A DNA stretch of 64,000 bases from an uncultured Nitriliruptoraceae bacterium. Lineage in GTDB: Bacteria > Actinomycetota > Nitriliruptoria > Nitriliruptorales > Nitriliruptoraceae. Positions 35,585 to 45,475 of this stretch are shown here, piece by piece (position 1 is the first letter of the stretch; each line of letters starts with the position of its first letter). The stretch covers positions 57,252 through 121,251 of the forward strand of contig CAJXTG010000001.1 of NCBI GenBank assembly GCA_913060655.1, in the 5' to 3' direction. The notes under the pieces were generated by a model. That model saw nothing but the letters and a program-made list of their open reading frames with translations. It ran no database searches and was not told the origin of the DNA. Position numbers and translations under genes: made by a program.

Positions 35585-38230
35585 GTGTCCGACGCCAGCC
35601 AGCCGCTGCCGAAGGCGTACGACCCCGAGGCCGTCGAGGCCGACCTGTACGCCGACTGGGAGGCCGCGGGGCTGTTCCACGCCGAGCCCGACGACCCCGG
35701 CGAACCGTTCAGCATCGTCATCCCCCCGCCGAACGTCACCGGCTCGCTGCACGTCGGTCACGCGCTCGACAACACCATCCAGGACGTCATCATCCGGCGC
35801 GAGCGCATGCGCGGACGCAACGCCGTGTGGATCCCCGGCACCGACCACGCGGGCATCGCGACCCAGATGGTCGTCGAGAAGCAGCTCGCGGCCGAGGGGC
35901 GCACCCGTCACGACCTCGGGCGCGAGGCGTTCCTCGAGCGGGTCTGGGCGTGGCGGGAGGAGTCCGGTGGGACGATCCTGCGGCAGCTCCGCGTCCTCGG
36001 GTGCAGCCCCGACTGGGCACGTGAGGCGTTCACGTTCGACGAGCCGCGCAACGCCGCGGTCACCAAGGTGTTCATCGACTGGTACGCGCAGGGCCTGATC
36101 TACCGCGGGACCCGCCTGATCAACTGGGACCCGGAGCTGCGGACGGCGCTGAGCGACATCGAGGTCGAGCACCGCGAGATCACCGGCGAGCTGGTGCACT
36201 TCCGCTACCCGCTCGTCGACGACGCCGACCGCGGCATCGTCGTCGCGACCACCCGGGTCGAGACGATGCTCGGCGACACCGCCATCGCCGTGCACCCCGA
36301 CGACGAGCGTTACCGCGACCTCGTCGGCCGCAGCGTGCGCCACCCGTTCGACGGGCGTGAGATCCCCATCATCGCCGACGACTACGTCGACCCGGCGTTC
36401 GGCTCCGGCGCGGTCAAGATCACCCCCGCGCACGACCCCAACGACCATGCGATGGGGGAGCGGCACGGACTCGCCATGCTCGACGTGATGGACGACACCG
36501 GCGCGATGAGCGCCGCCGCCGGCCGCTTCGCGGGCCTGGACCGCTTCGCCGCCCGGACCGCCGTGAAGGACGCCCTCGACGACCTCGGCCTGCTCGTCGA
36601 GGTCAAGGAGCACGTGCATCCCGTCGGCCACTCGCAGCGCTCCGGCGTCGTCGTCGAGCCGCGCCTGAGCGACCAGTGGTTCGTCGCCGTCCGCACCCTC
36701 GCCGACCGTGCCGCCGAGGCGGTGCGCGACGGCCGGGTCACCTTCGTCCCCGAACGTTCCGCACGCTCGTTCCTCGAGTGGCTCGACGGCCTGCACGACT
36801 GGTGCATCTCGCGCCAGCTGTGGTGGGGGCACCGCATCCCCGCGTGGTACGGGCCGGACGGCGAGGTGCGCGTCCAGGTCGACGCCCCCGACGGGGACGG
36901 CTGGGTGCAGGACGAGGACGTGCTCGACACGTGGTTCTCCAGCCAGCTGTGGCCCTTCACGGTCCTCGGCTGGCCCGACGACACCCCCGAGCTCGCCCGC
37001 TGGTACCCGACCTCCACGCTCGTCACCGGGTACGACATCAACACGTTCTGGGTGTCGCGCATGCTCATGGCCGGGCTCGCCTTCACCGGCGAGGTGCCCT
37101 TCCGCGTCGTCCACAACCACGGGCTCGTGCGGGACGAGCACGGCAAGAAGATGTCGAAGTCGTTCGGGAACGTGATCGACCCGCTCGACCTCGTCGCCGC
37201 CTACGGCGCCGACGCGACCCGCTTCGCCCTGCTGCGCAACGCCGCCCCGGGCACCGACGTGCCGCTCGCCGAGGAGTGGGTCGAGGGGGCGAAGCGGTTC
37301 GTGAACAAGCTGTGGAACGCGGCCCGGTTCACGATCTCCAACCTGGACGGGCAGCGGCCCGGCGCGCTGCCGCCCGACGAGCGGCTCACCCTCGAGGACC
37401 GGTGGGTGCTGGACCGGCTCGCCGCCATGGCCGCGGAGGTCGACGCGGCGTCCGACGCCTACGACTGGCCGGTCGTCGCACGGGGGCTGTACCGGTTCGT
37501 GTGGGACGAGTTCGCCGACTGGTACCTCGAGGCCGTCAAGGAGCGGGTCTACGGCGCTGACGAGCAGGCCCGCACCGACGCGCGGGCCGTGCTCGCCCAC
37601 GTGCTCGAGGTCACCCTGCGGCTCGCCGCGCCGCTGCTCCCGTTCGTGACCGAGGCCGCCTGGCGGCCGCTGACGGGCAGCACGGGCGGGGCGGCGTCGC
37701 TGATGGCCGCCGACTGGCCGACCGCCGTCGGACGGGTCGACGACGACGCGCGCGACCGCTTCGCCGTCGTGCAGGGGCTCGTGCGCGAGGTGCACCGGTT
37801 CCGGTCGCAGCTGCGCATCGCCCCGTCGGTGCGCATCGAGCTGGACGTCGTCGCCGAGGACGCCCGCGCCCGCGACGTCCTCGCCGCGCACGGCGGCCTC
37901 GTCGTCGCCCTCGCCGGCCTCGGGCGCCTCGACGTCGTCGAGCGGCTGCCGGAGGGCGACCAGCGCTCGAGCATCGTGTTCCCCGCCGGCCGCGCGAGCG
38001 TGCCCCTCGCCGGCGTCATCGACGTCGAGGCGGAGGCGGCCCGGCTCGCCGACGAACGCGACCGGGCCGTGGGGGAGGTCGCACGGCTCGAGGGCAAGCT
38101 CGCCAACGAGGGGTTCGTGACGCGCGCCCCGGCCGACGTCGTCGCGAAGGAGCGGGAGCGGCTCGCCGCGGCCCAGCGCGTCGTCGACGAGCTGACCGCA
38201 CGCCTCGAGGCGTTCGGGGTCGAGGCGTGA
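35585..38230 (+). CDS. valS: Valyl-tRNA synthetase
   Basis: An 881-residue class Ia synthetase charging tRNA-Val. Signatures are PPPNVTGSLHVGHAL (HIGH-type), the editing domain with TTRVETMLGDTAIAVHP, and KKMSKSFGN (KMSKS) near residue 520. An anticodon-binding domain and a C-terminal coiled coil (EAEAARLADERDRAVGEVAR) follow. The GTG at 35585 follows GGGGAG. The stop overlaps the folC start (GTGA at 38227-38230). Confidence 0.96.
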   Translation: MSDASQPLPKAYDPEAVEADLYADWEAAGLFHAEPDDPGEPFSIVIPPPNVTGSLHVGHALDNTIQDVIIRRERMRGRNAVWIPGTDHAGIATQMVVEKQLAAEGRTRHDLGREAFLERVWAWREESGGTILRQLRVLGCSPDWAREAFTFDEPRNAAVTKVFIDWYAQGLIYRGTRLINWDPELRTALSDIEVEHREITGELVHFRYPLVDDADRGIVVATTRVETMLGDTAIAVHPDDERYRDLVGRSVRHPFDGREIPIIADDYVDPAFGSGAVKITPAHDPNDHAMGERHGLAMLDVMDDTGAMSAAAGRFAGLDRFAARTAVKDALDDLGLLVEVKEHVHPVGHSQRSGVVVEPRLSDQWFVAVRTLADRAAEAVRDGRVTFVPERSARSFLEWLDGLHDWCISRQLWWGHRIPAWYGPDGEVRVQVDAPDGDGWVQDEDVLDTWFSSQLWPFTVLGWPDDTPELARWYPTSTLVTGYDINTFWVSRMLMAGLAFTGEVPFRVVHNHGLVRDEHGKKMSKSFGNVIDPLDLVAAYGADATRFALLRNAAPGTDVPLAEEWVEGAKRFVNKLWNAARFTISNLDGQRPGALPPDERLTLEDRWVLDRLAAMAAEVDAASDAYDWPVVARGLYRFVWDEFADWYLEAVKERVYGADEQARTDARAVLAHVLEVTLRLAAPLLPFVTEAAWRPLTGSTGGAASLMAADWPTAVGRVDDDARDRFAVVQGLVREVHRFRSQLRIAPSVRIELDVVAEDARARDVLAAHGGLVVALAGLGRLDVVERLPEGDQRSSIVFPAGRASVPLAGVIDVEAEAARLADERDRAVGEVARLEGKLANEGFVTRAPADVVAKERERLAAAQRVVDELTARLEAFGVEA

Positions 38231-39675
38231 CCGTCGTCGGCACGGGGGCCTACGGGCGGGCCCTCGACGCGCTGTCGGCGCGCGGTCCGGGCCGCATGGT
38301 CCCCGACCTCGCCCGCATCACCGAGCTGGTCGGGCTGCTCGGCGACCCGCAGCACGCCTACCGGACCGTCCACGTCACCGGCACCAACGGCAAGGGCTCC
38401 ACGGTCCGCGCCGTGTCCGCGCTGCTCGAGGCGGTCGGGCTGCGCACCGGCACGTACGTGTCACCCCACCTCCACGACGTCCGCGAGCGCATCCTCGTCG
38501 GGCTGCGCCCCATCACCCCGGAGGTGTTCGCCGAGGTCCACACCGAGGTCGACGGGCTCGCCCGCATGATGGACGCCCGCGCGGCGGAGCGTGACGGCGC
38601 GGCGGCGCACCCGGTGACCTTCTTCGAGCTGACGACCGCGATGGCGCTCGCCCACCTCGCCGACGAGGCCGTCGACGTCGGCGTGATCGAGGTCGGGCTC
38701 GGTGGCCGCTGGGACGCGACCAACGTCGTCGACGCCGACGTCGCCGTCATCGGCGAGGTCGACCTCGACCACTCGATGCTCGGTGACACGCCCGAGGAGG
38801 TCGCGGGGGAGAAGGTCGGCATCATCAAGCCCGGCAGCCATGTCGTCACCGCCGCGCAGACACCCGGGGTCACCGCGATCGTCGAGCGGGCCGCCGCCGC
38901 CGTCGACGCGTCCCCCGTCGTCGTCGGCCGTGACGTCACCCTCCTCGGCCGGGAGCCCGTCGCGGGCGGGCAGCGCCTGACCGTCGACGTCCGCGGTCGC
39001 CGTCTCGACGACCTGCTGCTGCCGCTGCGGGGCGCGCATCAGGCACGCAACCTGCTGCTCGCCCTCGCCGCGGTCGAGGGGCTGCTCGGCCCGTCGTTCG
39101 CCGCCGTCGACGACGACGTCATCCGTGAGGGCGTCGCGGCCGTGCGCATCCCCGGTCGGCTGGAGGTCGTGCGCGAGGACCCGACCGTCGTCCTCGACGG
39201 TGCGCACAACCCGCACGCCGTCCGGGCCCTCGCCACCGCCCTGGCCGAGTCCTTCCGGTTCCGCGACGTCATCGTCGTGTTCGGCTGCCTCGTCGACAAG
39301 GACGTCGAGGGGATGCTCGCCGCCCTCGCACCCGTCGCGTCCCACGTGATCGTCACCGCCGCGCCGAGCGAGCGGGGGCTGCACCCGACGGCGCTGCGCG
39401 AGGTCGCCGCCGGCGTGTTCGGGCCGCGCGGCGTGCACGTCGAGGTCGCCGACGGCGTCGCCGAGGCCGTCGACCTCGCCACGAGCATCACCGGTGCGGC
39501 CGACGCGGTGCTCGTCACCGGCTCGATGACCGTCGTCGGCGCGGCGCGCGAGCACCTCGCGCCGACCGAGGTGATGCGCGCCGACGGGCCGGACGCCGGC
39601 ATGCGCACGCTGCTCGTCGGTGTGGACGGTGAGGGTGCCGTCGAGGGCGGTGAGGACCCGGACGCCGCTCGCTAG
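38227..39675 (+). CDS. folC: Folylpolyglutamate synthase / dihydrofolate synthase
   Basis: A 482-residue Mur-ligase-like ATPase that adds glutamates to folates. The P-loop is TGTNGKGST, followed by YVSPHLHDVRERI, FFELTTAMALAHLA, EVGLGGRWDATN and DGAHNPHA. The valS-folC overlap and the ndk gene downstream are the usual actinobacterial arrangement. The last 25 residues are unconserved and acidic. A TAGCAT hexamer overlaps the stop codon and may serve ndk. Confidence 0.94.
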   Translation: MTVVGTGAYGRALDALSARGPGRMVPDLARITELVGLLGDPQHAYRTVHVTGTNGKGSTVRAVSALLEAVGLRTGTYVSPHLHDVRERILVGLRPITPEVFAEVHTEVDGLARMMDARAAERDGAAAHPVTFFELTTAMALAHLADEAVDVGVIEVGLGGRWDATNVVDADVAVIGEVDLDHSMLGDTPEEVAGEKVGIIKPGSHVVTAAQTPGVTAIVERAAAAVDASPVVVGRDVTLLGREPVAGGQRLTVDVRGRRLDDLLLPLRGAHQARNLLLALAAVEGLLGPSFAAVDDDVIREGVAAVRIPGRLEVVREDPTVVLDGAHNPHAVRALATALAESFRFRDVIVVFGCLVDKDVEGMLAALAPVASHVIVTAAPSERGLHPTALREVAAGVFGPRGVHVEVADGVAEAVDLATSITGAADAVLVTGSMTVVGAAREHLAPTEVMRADGPDAGMRTLLVGVDGEGAVEGGEDPDAAR

Positions 39676-39741
39676 CATCCGCGCCCGACCTGCACCGTCC
39701 GGACCCGGACGGCCTGACCGACGCGAACGGACGGAGCTCCG

Positions 39742-40149
39742 GTGGCACACGAGTCGACCCTGGTCCTGATCAAGCCCGACGGCGTCGCCCGCGGCCTCGT
39801 CGGTGAGGTCGTCGGACGCATCGAACGCAAGGGCTTCCGCATCGAGCGCATGGAGCTGCGCACCCTCGACCGTGCGACGGCGGAGCAGCACTACGCGGAG
39901 CACACCGAGCGGCCGTTCTTCGGCGAGCTCGTCGACTTCATCACGTCGGGCCCGCTCGTCGCGATGCGGGTCAGCGGTGAGGGCGCGATCGCCGGGATGC
40001 GCACGCTGATGGGGGCGACCGACCCGCTGGCCGCCGCACCCGGCACGATCCGCGGCGACCTCGCCACGCTCATCGGCGAGAACATCGTGCACGGCTCCGA
40101 CGGTGCCGACAGCGCCACCCGCGAGCTCGGCATCTTCTTCCCCGCCTGA
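39742..40149 (+). CDS. ndk: Nucleoside diphosphate kinase
   Basis: A 135-residue enzyme exchanging gamma-phosphates among NTPs through the phosphohistidine H117 in NIVHGSDG. Also visible are [29 protein letters not shown] and [10 protein letters not shown]. The GTG at 39742 is preceded by GGAG. The gene stands 66 bp after folC and 165 bp before the RadC-like gene. Confidence 0.97.
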   Translation: MAHESTLVLIKPDGVARGLVGEVVGRIERKGFRIERMELRTLDRATAEQHYAEHTERPFFGELVDFITSGPLVAMRVSGEGAIAGMRTLMGATDPLAAAPGTIRGDLATLIGENIVHGSDGADSATRELGIFFPA

Positions 40150-40314
40150 CCGACCCGCCCGACCGACCCGCCCGACGGGCTCGGCCGACAGGACGTGGGC
40201 CGCTGCGGCCCGCGTGGTCGTCCACAGCCCGGCGACGGCCGTCGCGTCGCGGACGGCGCCGGGGCAGGCTGGCGGTCGCGGGCAGCACGACGCTCCCGCC
40301 GACCGGGAGCCGAC
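40148..40314. other. Gap after ndk with a short tandem repeat
   Basis: Two tandem GACCGACCCGCCC units lie at about 40149-40174. The rest is GC-rich and shows no gene; the RadC-like ATG is preceded by GGGAG. Confidence 0.45.
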
Positions 40315-40818
40315 ATGTCCGCGACGACGTCCACACCGCCCGCGACGACGCGCCCGGGGTCGCCCCCCGCCGGCCGGGCGCGCACCGGCCGGCACGTCTG
40401 CGACCGCTGCCGGCGTGAGGTGGTCCTGCCCGGCGTCGACGGGGTCCGGCTCGGCGACCCCGAGCAGGTCGCCACCGAGGTCGTCCCCCTCATCGGCGGT
40501 GCGGACCGGGAGCACTGCCTCGCCGTCCACCTCGACACGAAGCACCGGGTGCTGCGCACGCTCACCGTCAGCGTCGGCTCGCTCGACCACACGTTCATGA
40601 CCCCCCACGGGATCTTCCGCGACGCCCTGCTCGCCAACGCGGCAGCGGTCATCCTCGCCCACAACCACCCCTCGGGCGACCCCGAGCCGTCCCGAGACGA
40701 CGAGCGGGTGACCCGGCGGCTCGTCGATGCGGGGCGGCTGCTCGGCGTGGAGGTCCTCGACCACCTCGTCATCGGCGGGGGCGGCTGGGTCAGCCTCGCG
40801 CGCCGCGGCGTCGTCTGA
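40315..40818 (+). CDS. RadC-like JAMM-domain protein lacking the helix-hairpin-helix
   Basis: A 167-residue protein with the complete RadC JAMM motif: H116-N-H118, S126 and D129 in AHNHPSGDPEPSRDD. It also has the DTKHRVL strand and LDHLVIGGGGWVSL end. Normal RadC (about 225 residues) begins with helix-hairpin-helix repeats. Here they are replaced by a disordered start and a C29-x2-C32 pair that could bind a metal. The ATG at 40315 follows GGGAG. RadC proteins have no settled biochemical function; a DNA-processing role is only suggested by their links to recombination. Confidence 0.82.
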   Translation: MSATTSTPPATTRPGSPPAGRARTGRHVCDRCRREVVLPGVDGVRLGDPEQVATEVVPLIGGADREHCLAVHLDTKHRVLRTLTVSVGSLDHTFMTPHGIFRDALLANAAAVILAHNHPSGDPEPSRDDERVTRRLVDAGRLLGVEVLDHLVIGGGGWVSLARRGVV

Positions 40819-40871
40819 GCCCCGTGGCCGGCCGGACGGTGACCGCCGGCGGGGGGCGGGGAGGCGGCTGC

Positions 40872-40877
40872 TAGCCT
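40872..40877 (+). promoter_or_regulatory. Candidate -10 of the mre operon
   Basis: TAGCCT lies 103 bp before the mreB GTG in the 162-bp gap, giving a leader of about 95 bases. Confidence 0.4.
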
Positions 40878-40980
40878 GCCGCCCTCCAGGCGCGGGTCGG
40901 GGCCTCTCGCCGCCGCGAGCCGCCGTCGGGAACCCGGCCCGGGATCCGTCGGGCCCTCGGACGACTCGACAGGACCTCGG

Positions 40981-42021
40981 GTGGCATCCACGCTCAGCTC
41001 GCTGCAGTTCCTCGGCCGTGACATGGCCGTCGACCTCGGCACGGCCAACACGCTCGTGTACGTGCGCGGTCGCGGCATCGTCCTCGACGAGCCGTCGGTC
41101 GTCGCCAAGAACATGCACACCGGGGCGATCCTCGCCGTCGGCGCCGAGGCGAAGCGCATGATCGGCCGCACGCCGACGCACATCCAGGCGGTCCGGCCGC
41201 TGCGCGACGGGGTCATCTCCGAGTTCGAGGACACCGCGCAGATGCTGCGCTACTTCATCCAGGCCGTGCACCGCCGCATGTTCCTCGCCAAGCCGCGCGT
41301 CGTCGTGTGCGTGCCCTCCGGCATCACCGGTGTCGAGCAGCGCGCCGTCGAGGAGGCGGCGATCCAGGCCGGTGCCCGCTCCGCGTACATCATCGAGGAG
41401 CCGATGGCCGCCGCGATCGGCTCCGGCATGCCGATCCACGAGCCGACGGGGAACATGATCGTCGACATCGGTGGCGGCACGACCGAGGTCGCGGTCATCT
41501 CCCTCGGCGGCATCGTCACCTCGCAGTCGATCCGGGTCGGCGGTGACGAGCTGGACGAGGCGATCATCACCTACATCCGCAAGGAGTACTCGCTGATGCT
41601 CGGCGAGCGCACCGCCGAGCAGATCAAGCTCAGCGTCGGCTCCGCCTTCCGCCAGGCGGAGGAGCCCGACGCCGAGATCCGGGGACGCGACCAGATCTCC
41701 GGGCTGCCCAAGACCATCGTCGTCAGCGCCGAGGAGGTCCGTCGCGCGCTGAAGGAGCCCGTCGACGCCATCGTCGAGGCGGTCAAGGGCACGCTCGACC
41801 GCACCCCGCCCGAGCTCGCCGCCGACATCATGGACCGCGGCATCGTCCTCACCGGCGGCGGTGGCCTGCTGTCCGGGCTCGACGAGCGCCTGCGTCACGA
41901 GACGGGCATCCCCATCCACCTGGCGGAGAACCCGCTGGCCTCGGTCGTCCTCGGCTCCGGCAAGTGCCTCGAGGAGTTCGAGACCCTCAAGAAGGTGATG
42001 ATCTCCTCCACGCGCCGATGA
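40981..42021 (+). CDS. mreB: Rod shape-determining protein MreB
   Basis: A 346-residue bacterial actin that guides lateral wall synthesis. Signatures are [12 protein letters not shown] (phosphate 1), [16 protein letters not shown] (phosphate 2), [15 protein letters not shown] and [12 protein letters not shown]. An amphipathic start ([13 protein letters not shown]) fits membrane attachment. The GTG start is used because the conserved protein begins there. Stop and start overlap with mreC (ATGA at 42018-42021). It implies a rod or polar-wall growth programme; many actinobacteria lack mreB. Confidence 0.97.
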   Translation: MASTLSSLQFLGRDMAVDLGTANTLVYVRGRGIVLDEPSVVAKNMHTGAILAVGAEAKRMIGRTPTHIQAVRPLRDGVISEFEDTAQMLRYFIQAVHRRMFLAKPRVVVCVPSGITGVEQRAVEEAAIQAGARSAYIIEEPMAAAIGSGMPIHEPTGNMIVDIGGGTTEVAVISLGGIVTSQSIRVGGDELDEAIITYIRKEYSLMLGERTAEQIKLSVGSAFRQAEEPDAEIRGRDQISGLPKTIVVSAEEVRRALKEPVDAIVEAVKGTLDRTPPELAADIMDRGIVLTGGGGLLSGLDERLRHETGIPIHLAENPLASVVLGSGKCLEEFETLKKVMISSTRR

Positions 42022-42899
42022 GCCGCCGGCGGGTCTGGGGGCTGTTCGTCGCCCTGGTGGTCACCGCCCTCGTCCTCATCACCTTCGACCTGCGCGGCGA
42101 CGACGGTCCGACCGACGTCGGCCGTGAGGCCGCCGCCGCGGGCATGGCCCCGCTGGAACGGTCCGTCTCCCGCCTCGTGGCTCCCGTGCGACGGTTCGGC
42201 GACGCCGTCGTCGACCTGTTCGCGACCCGGTCCGAGAACCAGCGCCTGCGCGCCGAGGTCGACGAGCTGCGCACCCGCAGCCGGGCGTTCGCCGACCTCG
42301 AGCGGGAGCTCGCCGAGCTGCGCGCGCTGCTCGGCTACCGCGACGACGTCGACCTGCCGACCACCCCCGCGCGCGTCATCGCGGTCACCCCGTCGAACTT
42401 CGAGTGGACCCTCACCATCGACGCGGGGGAGCGGGACGGCGTGGAGCGGGGGATGGCCGTCGTCGCCGCGGACGGGCTCGTCGGACGGGTGCTGACCACC
42501 ACCGCGTCGGCGTCGCGGGTGCTGCTCGTCGTCGACCCGAACTTCTCCGTCGCGGCACGCAGCGTGCGCACCTCCGCGCTCGGCCTGGTCGACGGGCGCG
42601 GCAGCGAGCCGCTGCGGTTCTCACCGCTCGACCCGCGGGTCGACGTCCCCCGCGACGACGCGATCGTCACCGCCACGTTCCCCGGCAGCCACATCCCCGC
42701 CGGCATCCCCGTCGGCCGGGTCGTCGCCGGGGACGTGACCGACTCGCGCCTGTCGAGCCTCTACGAGCTGCTGCCGCACGTCGACCTGACCCGGCTCGAC
42801 CACGTCCTCGTCGTGCTCACCCCGCCGGCCGCCGACGTCCCCGCGTTCGAGGACGGCGACACCGTCGAGGTCCCCGGCACCGGTGCGGACGCCGGATGA
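42018..42899 (+). CDS. mreC: Rod shape-determining protein MreC
   Basis: A 293-residue bitopic protein linking MreB to PBP2. It has one N-terminal helix (about 6-23), a coiled coil ([20 protein letters not shown]) and two beta-barrel domains with [16 protein letters not shown] and [14 protein letters not shown]. The last 25 residues are an acidic tail. It overlaps both mreB and mreD by 4 bp. Confidence 0.95.
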   Translation: MSRRRVWGLFVALVVTALVLITFDLRGDDGPTDVGREAAAAGMAPLERSVSRLVAPVRRFGDAVVDLFATRSENQRLRAEVDELRTRSRAFADLERELAELRALLGYRDDVDLPTTPARVIAVTPSNFEWTLTIDAGERDGVERGMAVVAADGLVGRVLTTTASASRVLLVVDPNFSVAARSVRTSALGLVDGRGSEPLRFSPLDPRVDVPRDDAIVTATFPGSHIPAGIPVGRVVAGDVTDSRLSSLYELLPHVDLTRLDHVLVVLTPPAADVPAFEDGDTVEVPGTGADAG

Positions 42900-43417
42900 C
42901 GCCCCGCGACGTCGGTGTCCTCGCCGCCCTGGTGCTCACGGCGGTCCTGCTGCAGGTGACCGTCCTGCCGCTCGTCGCCGGCGGCGGGTTCGCCCCGGAC
43001 CTGCTGCTCGTCCTCGTCGTCGTCCTCGTCCTCGAGCGCGGGCCCCGGACCGGCCTGCTCGTCGCCGGTGCCGGCGGGCTGCTCCTCGACCTGAGCGCGG
43101 CGCTGGTGCCCGTCGGCAGCAGCATGCTCGTGCTCGCCGCGCTCGCGTACCTGCTCGGGCTGCTGCGGCCCTACCTGGCCGAACGGGCCGACGTCACCAC
43201 CGCCGCGCTCGCCGGTGCGGCCGCCGTCGTGAGCGTGCTCGGGCATGCCGCGCTCGTCGCGCTGCTCAGCACCGCGGCGACCCCAGCTGCCACGACCGTC
43301 GCCGGCACCGCCCTCGTCGTCGGGGCGTTCGCCGTGCTGCTCGCGCCGCCCGTCCTCGTCCTCGTGCGGCGGGCGCTGCCCCCGGCCGACCCGCTGACGA
43401 GCGAGGTCCGCGCGTGA
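42896..43417 (+). CDS. mreD: Rod shape-determining protein MreD
   Basis: A 173-residue membrane protein with about five helices. It contains FAPDLLLVLVVVLVLERGPR and GLLLDLSAALVPVGSSML, typical of MreD. It belongs to the Rod complex in the plasma membrane. The ATG overlaps the mreC stop and the end overlaps the GTG of mrdA (GTGA at 43414-43417). Confidence 0.92.
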   Translation: MTPRDVGVLAALVLTAVLLQVTVLPLVAGGGFAPDLLLVLVVVLVLERGPRTGLLVAGAGGLLLDLSAALVPVGSSMLVLAALAYLLGLLRPYLAERADVTTAALAGAAAVVSVLGHAALVALLSTAATPAATTVAGTALVVGAFAVLLAPPVLVLVRRALPPADPLTSEVRA

Positions 43418-45450
43418 GCTTCAGCGTCAACGTCCCCGAACCGCTCGACCGTTCGACGGCCCTGCGGCTCGCGTTCCTCGCGACGCTGAGCATCCTGCTG
43501 CTGGGGGCGCTGCTCGCCCGGCTGTGGTTCCTGCAGGTCCTCGCCGGCGACCGCTTCGCCGAACTCGCCGACTCCAACCGGCTGCGCACCGTCGTCTCCC
43601 AGGCGCCCCGGGGGCACATCCTCGCCGCCGACGGCAGCGAGCTCGTCACCAACCGCGCCGCCCTGGCGCTCACCGCCGACCGCCAGGCCCTCGTCGACGA
43701 CGACGGGCGGCCGCGCGACGAGCGGGCGGCGCGCACCGTGCGCCGGCTCGCGACGCTGCTGGACGTCGACGAGGCGACGCTGCTGGAACGCATCGGCGAC
43801 GTCCGCTACAGCCCGTTCCGGCCCGTCCCCATCGCCGTCGACGTCGACCCGGAGGCGGTGCTGACGGTGCGGCAGAACCAGGAGCTGTTCGTCGGCATCA
43901 GCGCGGAGACCATCCCCGTCCGTGACTACCCGGAGGGCGACCTCGCCGCCCACCTCGTCGGCTACCTCGGGCAGATCAGCCGGGAGGAGCTCGGCGAGCC
44001 GGCGTACGCCGACTACCGCGGTGGCGACCTCGTCGGCCGTGGGGGGCTCGAGCAGGCGTACGAGGGGGAGCTGCGGGGTCGCGGCGGGCAGGAGGTGTAC
44101 GTCGTCAACCGTCGGGGCAGCGTCATCGACGTCCAGAGCCGGCGCGAGGCACGTCCGGGCCTCGACCTCGTCACCTGGCTCGACCTGGACGTGCAGCGTG
44201 CCGTCGAGTCGGCGCTCGCCGAGGGCATCGTCGCGTCCCGGGAGATCGTGCGCGACGACGGGCGCAACCTGCCCTCCACGGCCGGCTCGGCGATCGTCCT
44301 CGACGCCCGCACCGGCGGTGTCGTCGCGATGGCGTCGTACCCGTCCTACGACCCGACCGAGTTCGTCGGCGGGGTCAGCACCACCTACTGGTCGTTCGTC
44401 AACGACCCCGCGCAGGGCCAGCCGCTCAACAACCGGCCGATCGCGGGGCAGTACCCGCCGGGCTCGGTCTACAAGATCGTCACGGGCGCGGCGATGTACG
44501 AGGCCGGGCTGATCACGCCCGCCACCCGCATCGGCTGCCCCGGCAGCTACACCGTCGCCGACGTGACCTTCCGCAACTGGAACCCGGCGAACGAGGGTCC
44601 GATGGACCTCGCCACCGCGCTGAAGCGCTCCTGCGACACCTACTTCTACGACCTCGCGTACCGGCAGTGGCAGGTCGAGCAGCGCGAGGAGACCCCCGAC
44701 GAGGTGCTGCAGCGCGTCTCCCGCTCGTTCGGGCTCGGCGGGCGCCTCGGCATCGACCTGCCCGGCGAGCGGGCCGGCGTCGTGCCGGGGCGCGAGTGGC
44801 GGCGCGAGTTCTGGCTGCGCTACCGCGACGGCTACTGCGAGCAGGCGGAGCGCGCCGAGCCCGGCTCGTTCGAGGCCGAGCTGCTCGGCGACCTGTGCCG
44901 CTTCGGGGGGATCTGGCGCGGTGGCGACGCGATCAACATGTCGATCGGGCAGGGGGACGTGCTCGTCACCCCGCTGCAGATGGCCGCGGCCTACCAGGCG
45001 ATCGCGAACGACGGGGTGCTGCTGCGCCCCACCGTCGGTCGCGAGCTGCGCGACGTCGACGGCACGCTCGTGCGGACCATCCCCGCCGAGGAGCTCAGCC
45101 GCGTCGAGCTGACCGACCCGCAGCTGGACAGCATCCGGCGGGGGCTCGAGCGCACGGTCATGGAGCCGGGGGGCACCGCGTACGGGGCGTTCTTCGGCTT
45201 CCCGTTCGACACGGTGCCCGTCGCCGGCAAGACCGGCACCGCCGAGCGCGACCCGCGCGTGCCCTACGCCTGGTTCGCCGCCTACGCGCCGGCCGACGAC
45301 CCCCGCTACGTCGTCGCCGTCAGCGTCGAGGAGGGCGGCGGCGGGTCGCAGACCGCCGCGCCGATCGCCCGCCGCATCCTCGAGCACCTGTTCGACGTCG
45401 GTGCGCCCGACGCGGGCGGGTTCGTCCCCGGACCGGAGATCCTCGACTGA
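43414..45450 (+). CDS. mrdA: Penicillin-binding protein 2 (peptidoglycan D,D-transpeptidase)
   Basis: A 678-residue class B PBP, the crosslinking enzyme of the Rod complex. It has an N-terminal helix (about 19-42), a dimerisation/pedestal domain with PRGHILAADGSELVTN, then the transpeptidase motifs S351-V-Y-K354, S406-C-D and K606-T-G. It partners the SEDS polymerase encoded next. The GTG overlaps mreD. A GTG-type start just before the membrane helix is supported by length; the upstream frame is noncoding. Confidence 0.96.
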   Translation: MSFSVNVPEPLDRSTALRLAFLATLSILLLGALLARLWFLQVLAGDRFAELADSNRLRTVVSQAPRGHILAADGSELVTNRAALALTADRQALVDDDGRPRDERAARTVRRLATLLDVDEATLLERIGDVRYSPFRPVPIAVDVDPEAVLTVRQNQELFVGISAETIPVRDYPEGDLAAHLVGYLGQISREELGEPAYADYRGGDLVGRGGLEQAYEGELRGRGGQEVYVVNRRGSVIDVQSRREARPGLDLVTWLDLDVQRAVESALAEGIVASREIVRDDGRNLPSTAGSAIVLDARTGGVVAMASYPSYDPTEFVGGVSTTYWSFVNDPAQGQPLNNRPIAGQYPPGSVYKIVTGAAMYEAGLITPATRIGCPGSYTVADVTFRNWNPANEGPMDLATALKRSCDTYFYDLAYRQWQVEQREETPDEVLQRVSRSFGLGGRLGIDLPGERAGVVPGREWRREFWLRYRDGYCEQAERAEPGSFEAELLGDLCRFGGIWRGGDAINMSIGQGDVLVTPLQMAAAYQAIANDGVLLRPTVGRELRDVDGTLVRTIPAEELSRVELTDPQLDSIRRGLERTVMEPGGTAYGAFFGFPFDTVPVAGKTGTAERDPRVPYAWFAAYAPADDPRYVVAVSVEEGGGGSQTAAPIARRILEHLFDVGAPDAGGFVPGPEILD

Positions 45451-45475
45451 TGGGCGGGCGCAGGGAGGTGCACCG

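Noticed and set aside
34811..37891. A 1026-codon minus-strand frame opposite valS
   Set aside because: Shadow of the valyl-tRNA synthetase gene; composition is that of a reversed frame.
38461..41919. A 1152-codon minus-strand frame across folC, ndk and mreB
   Set aside because: It spans several well-supported genes on the other strand and has no recognisable motif.
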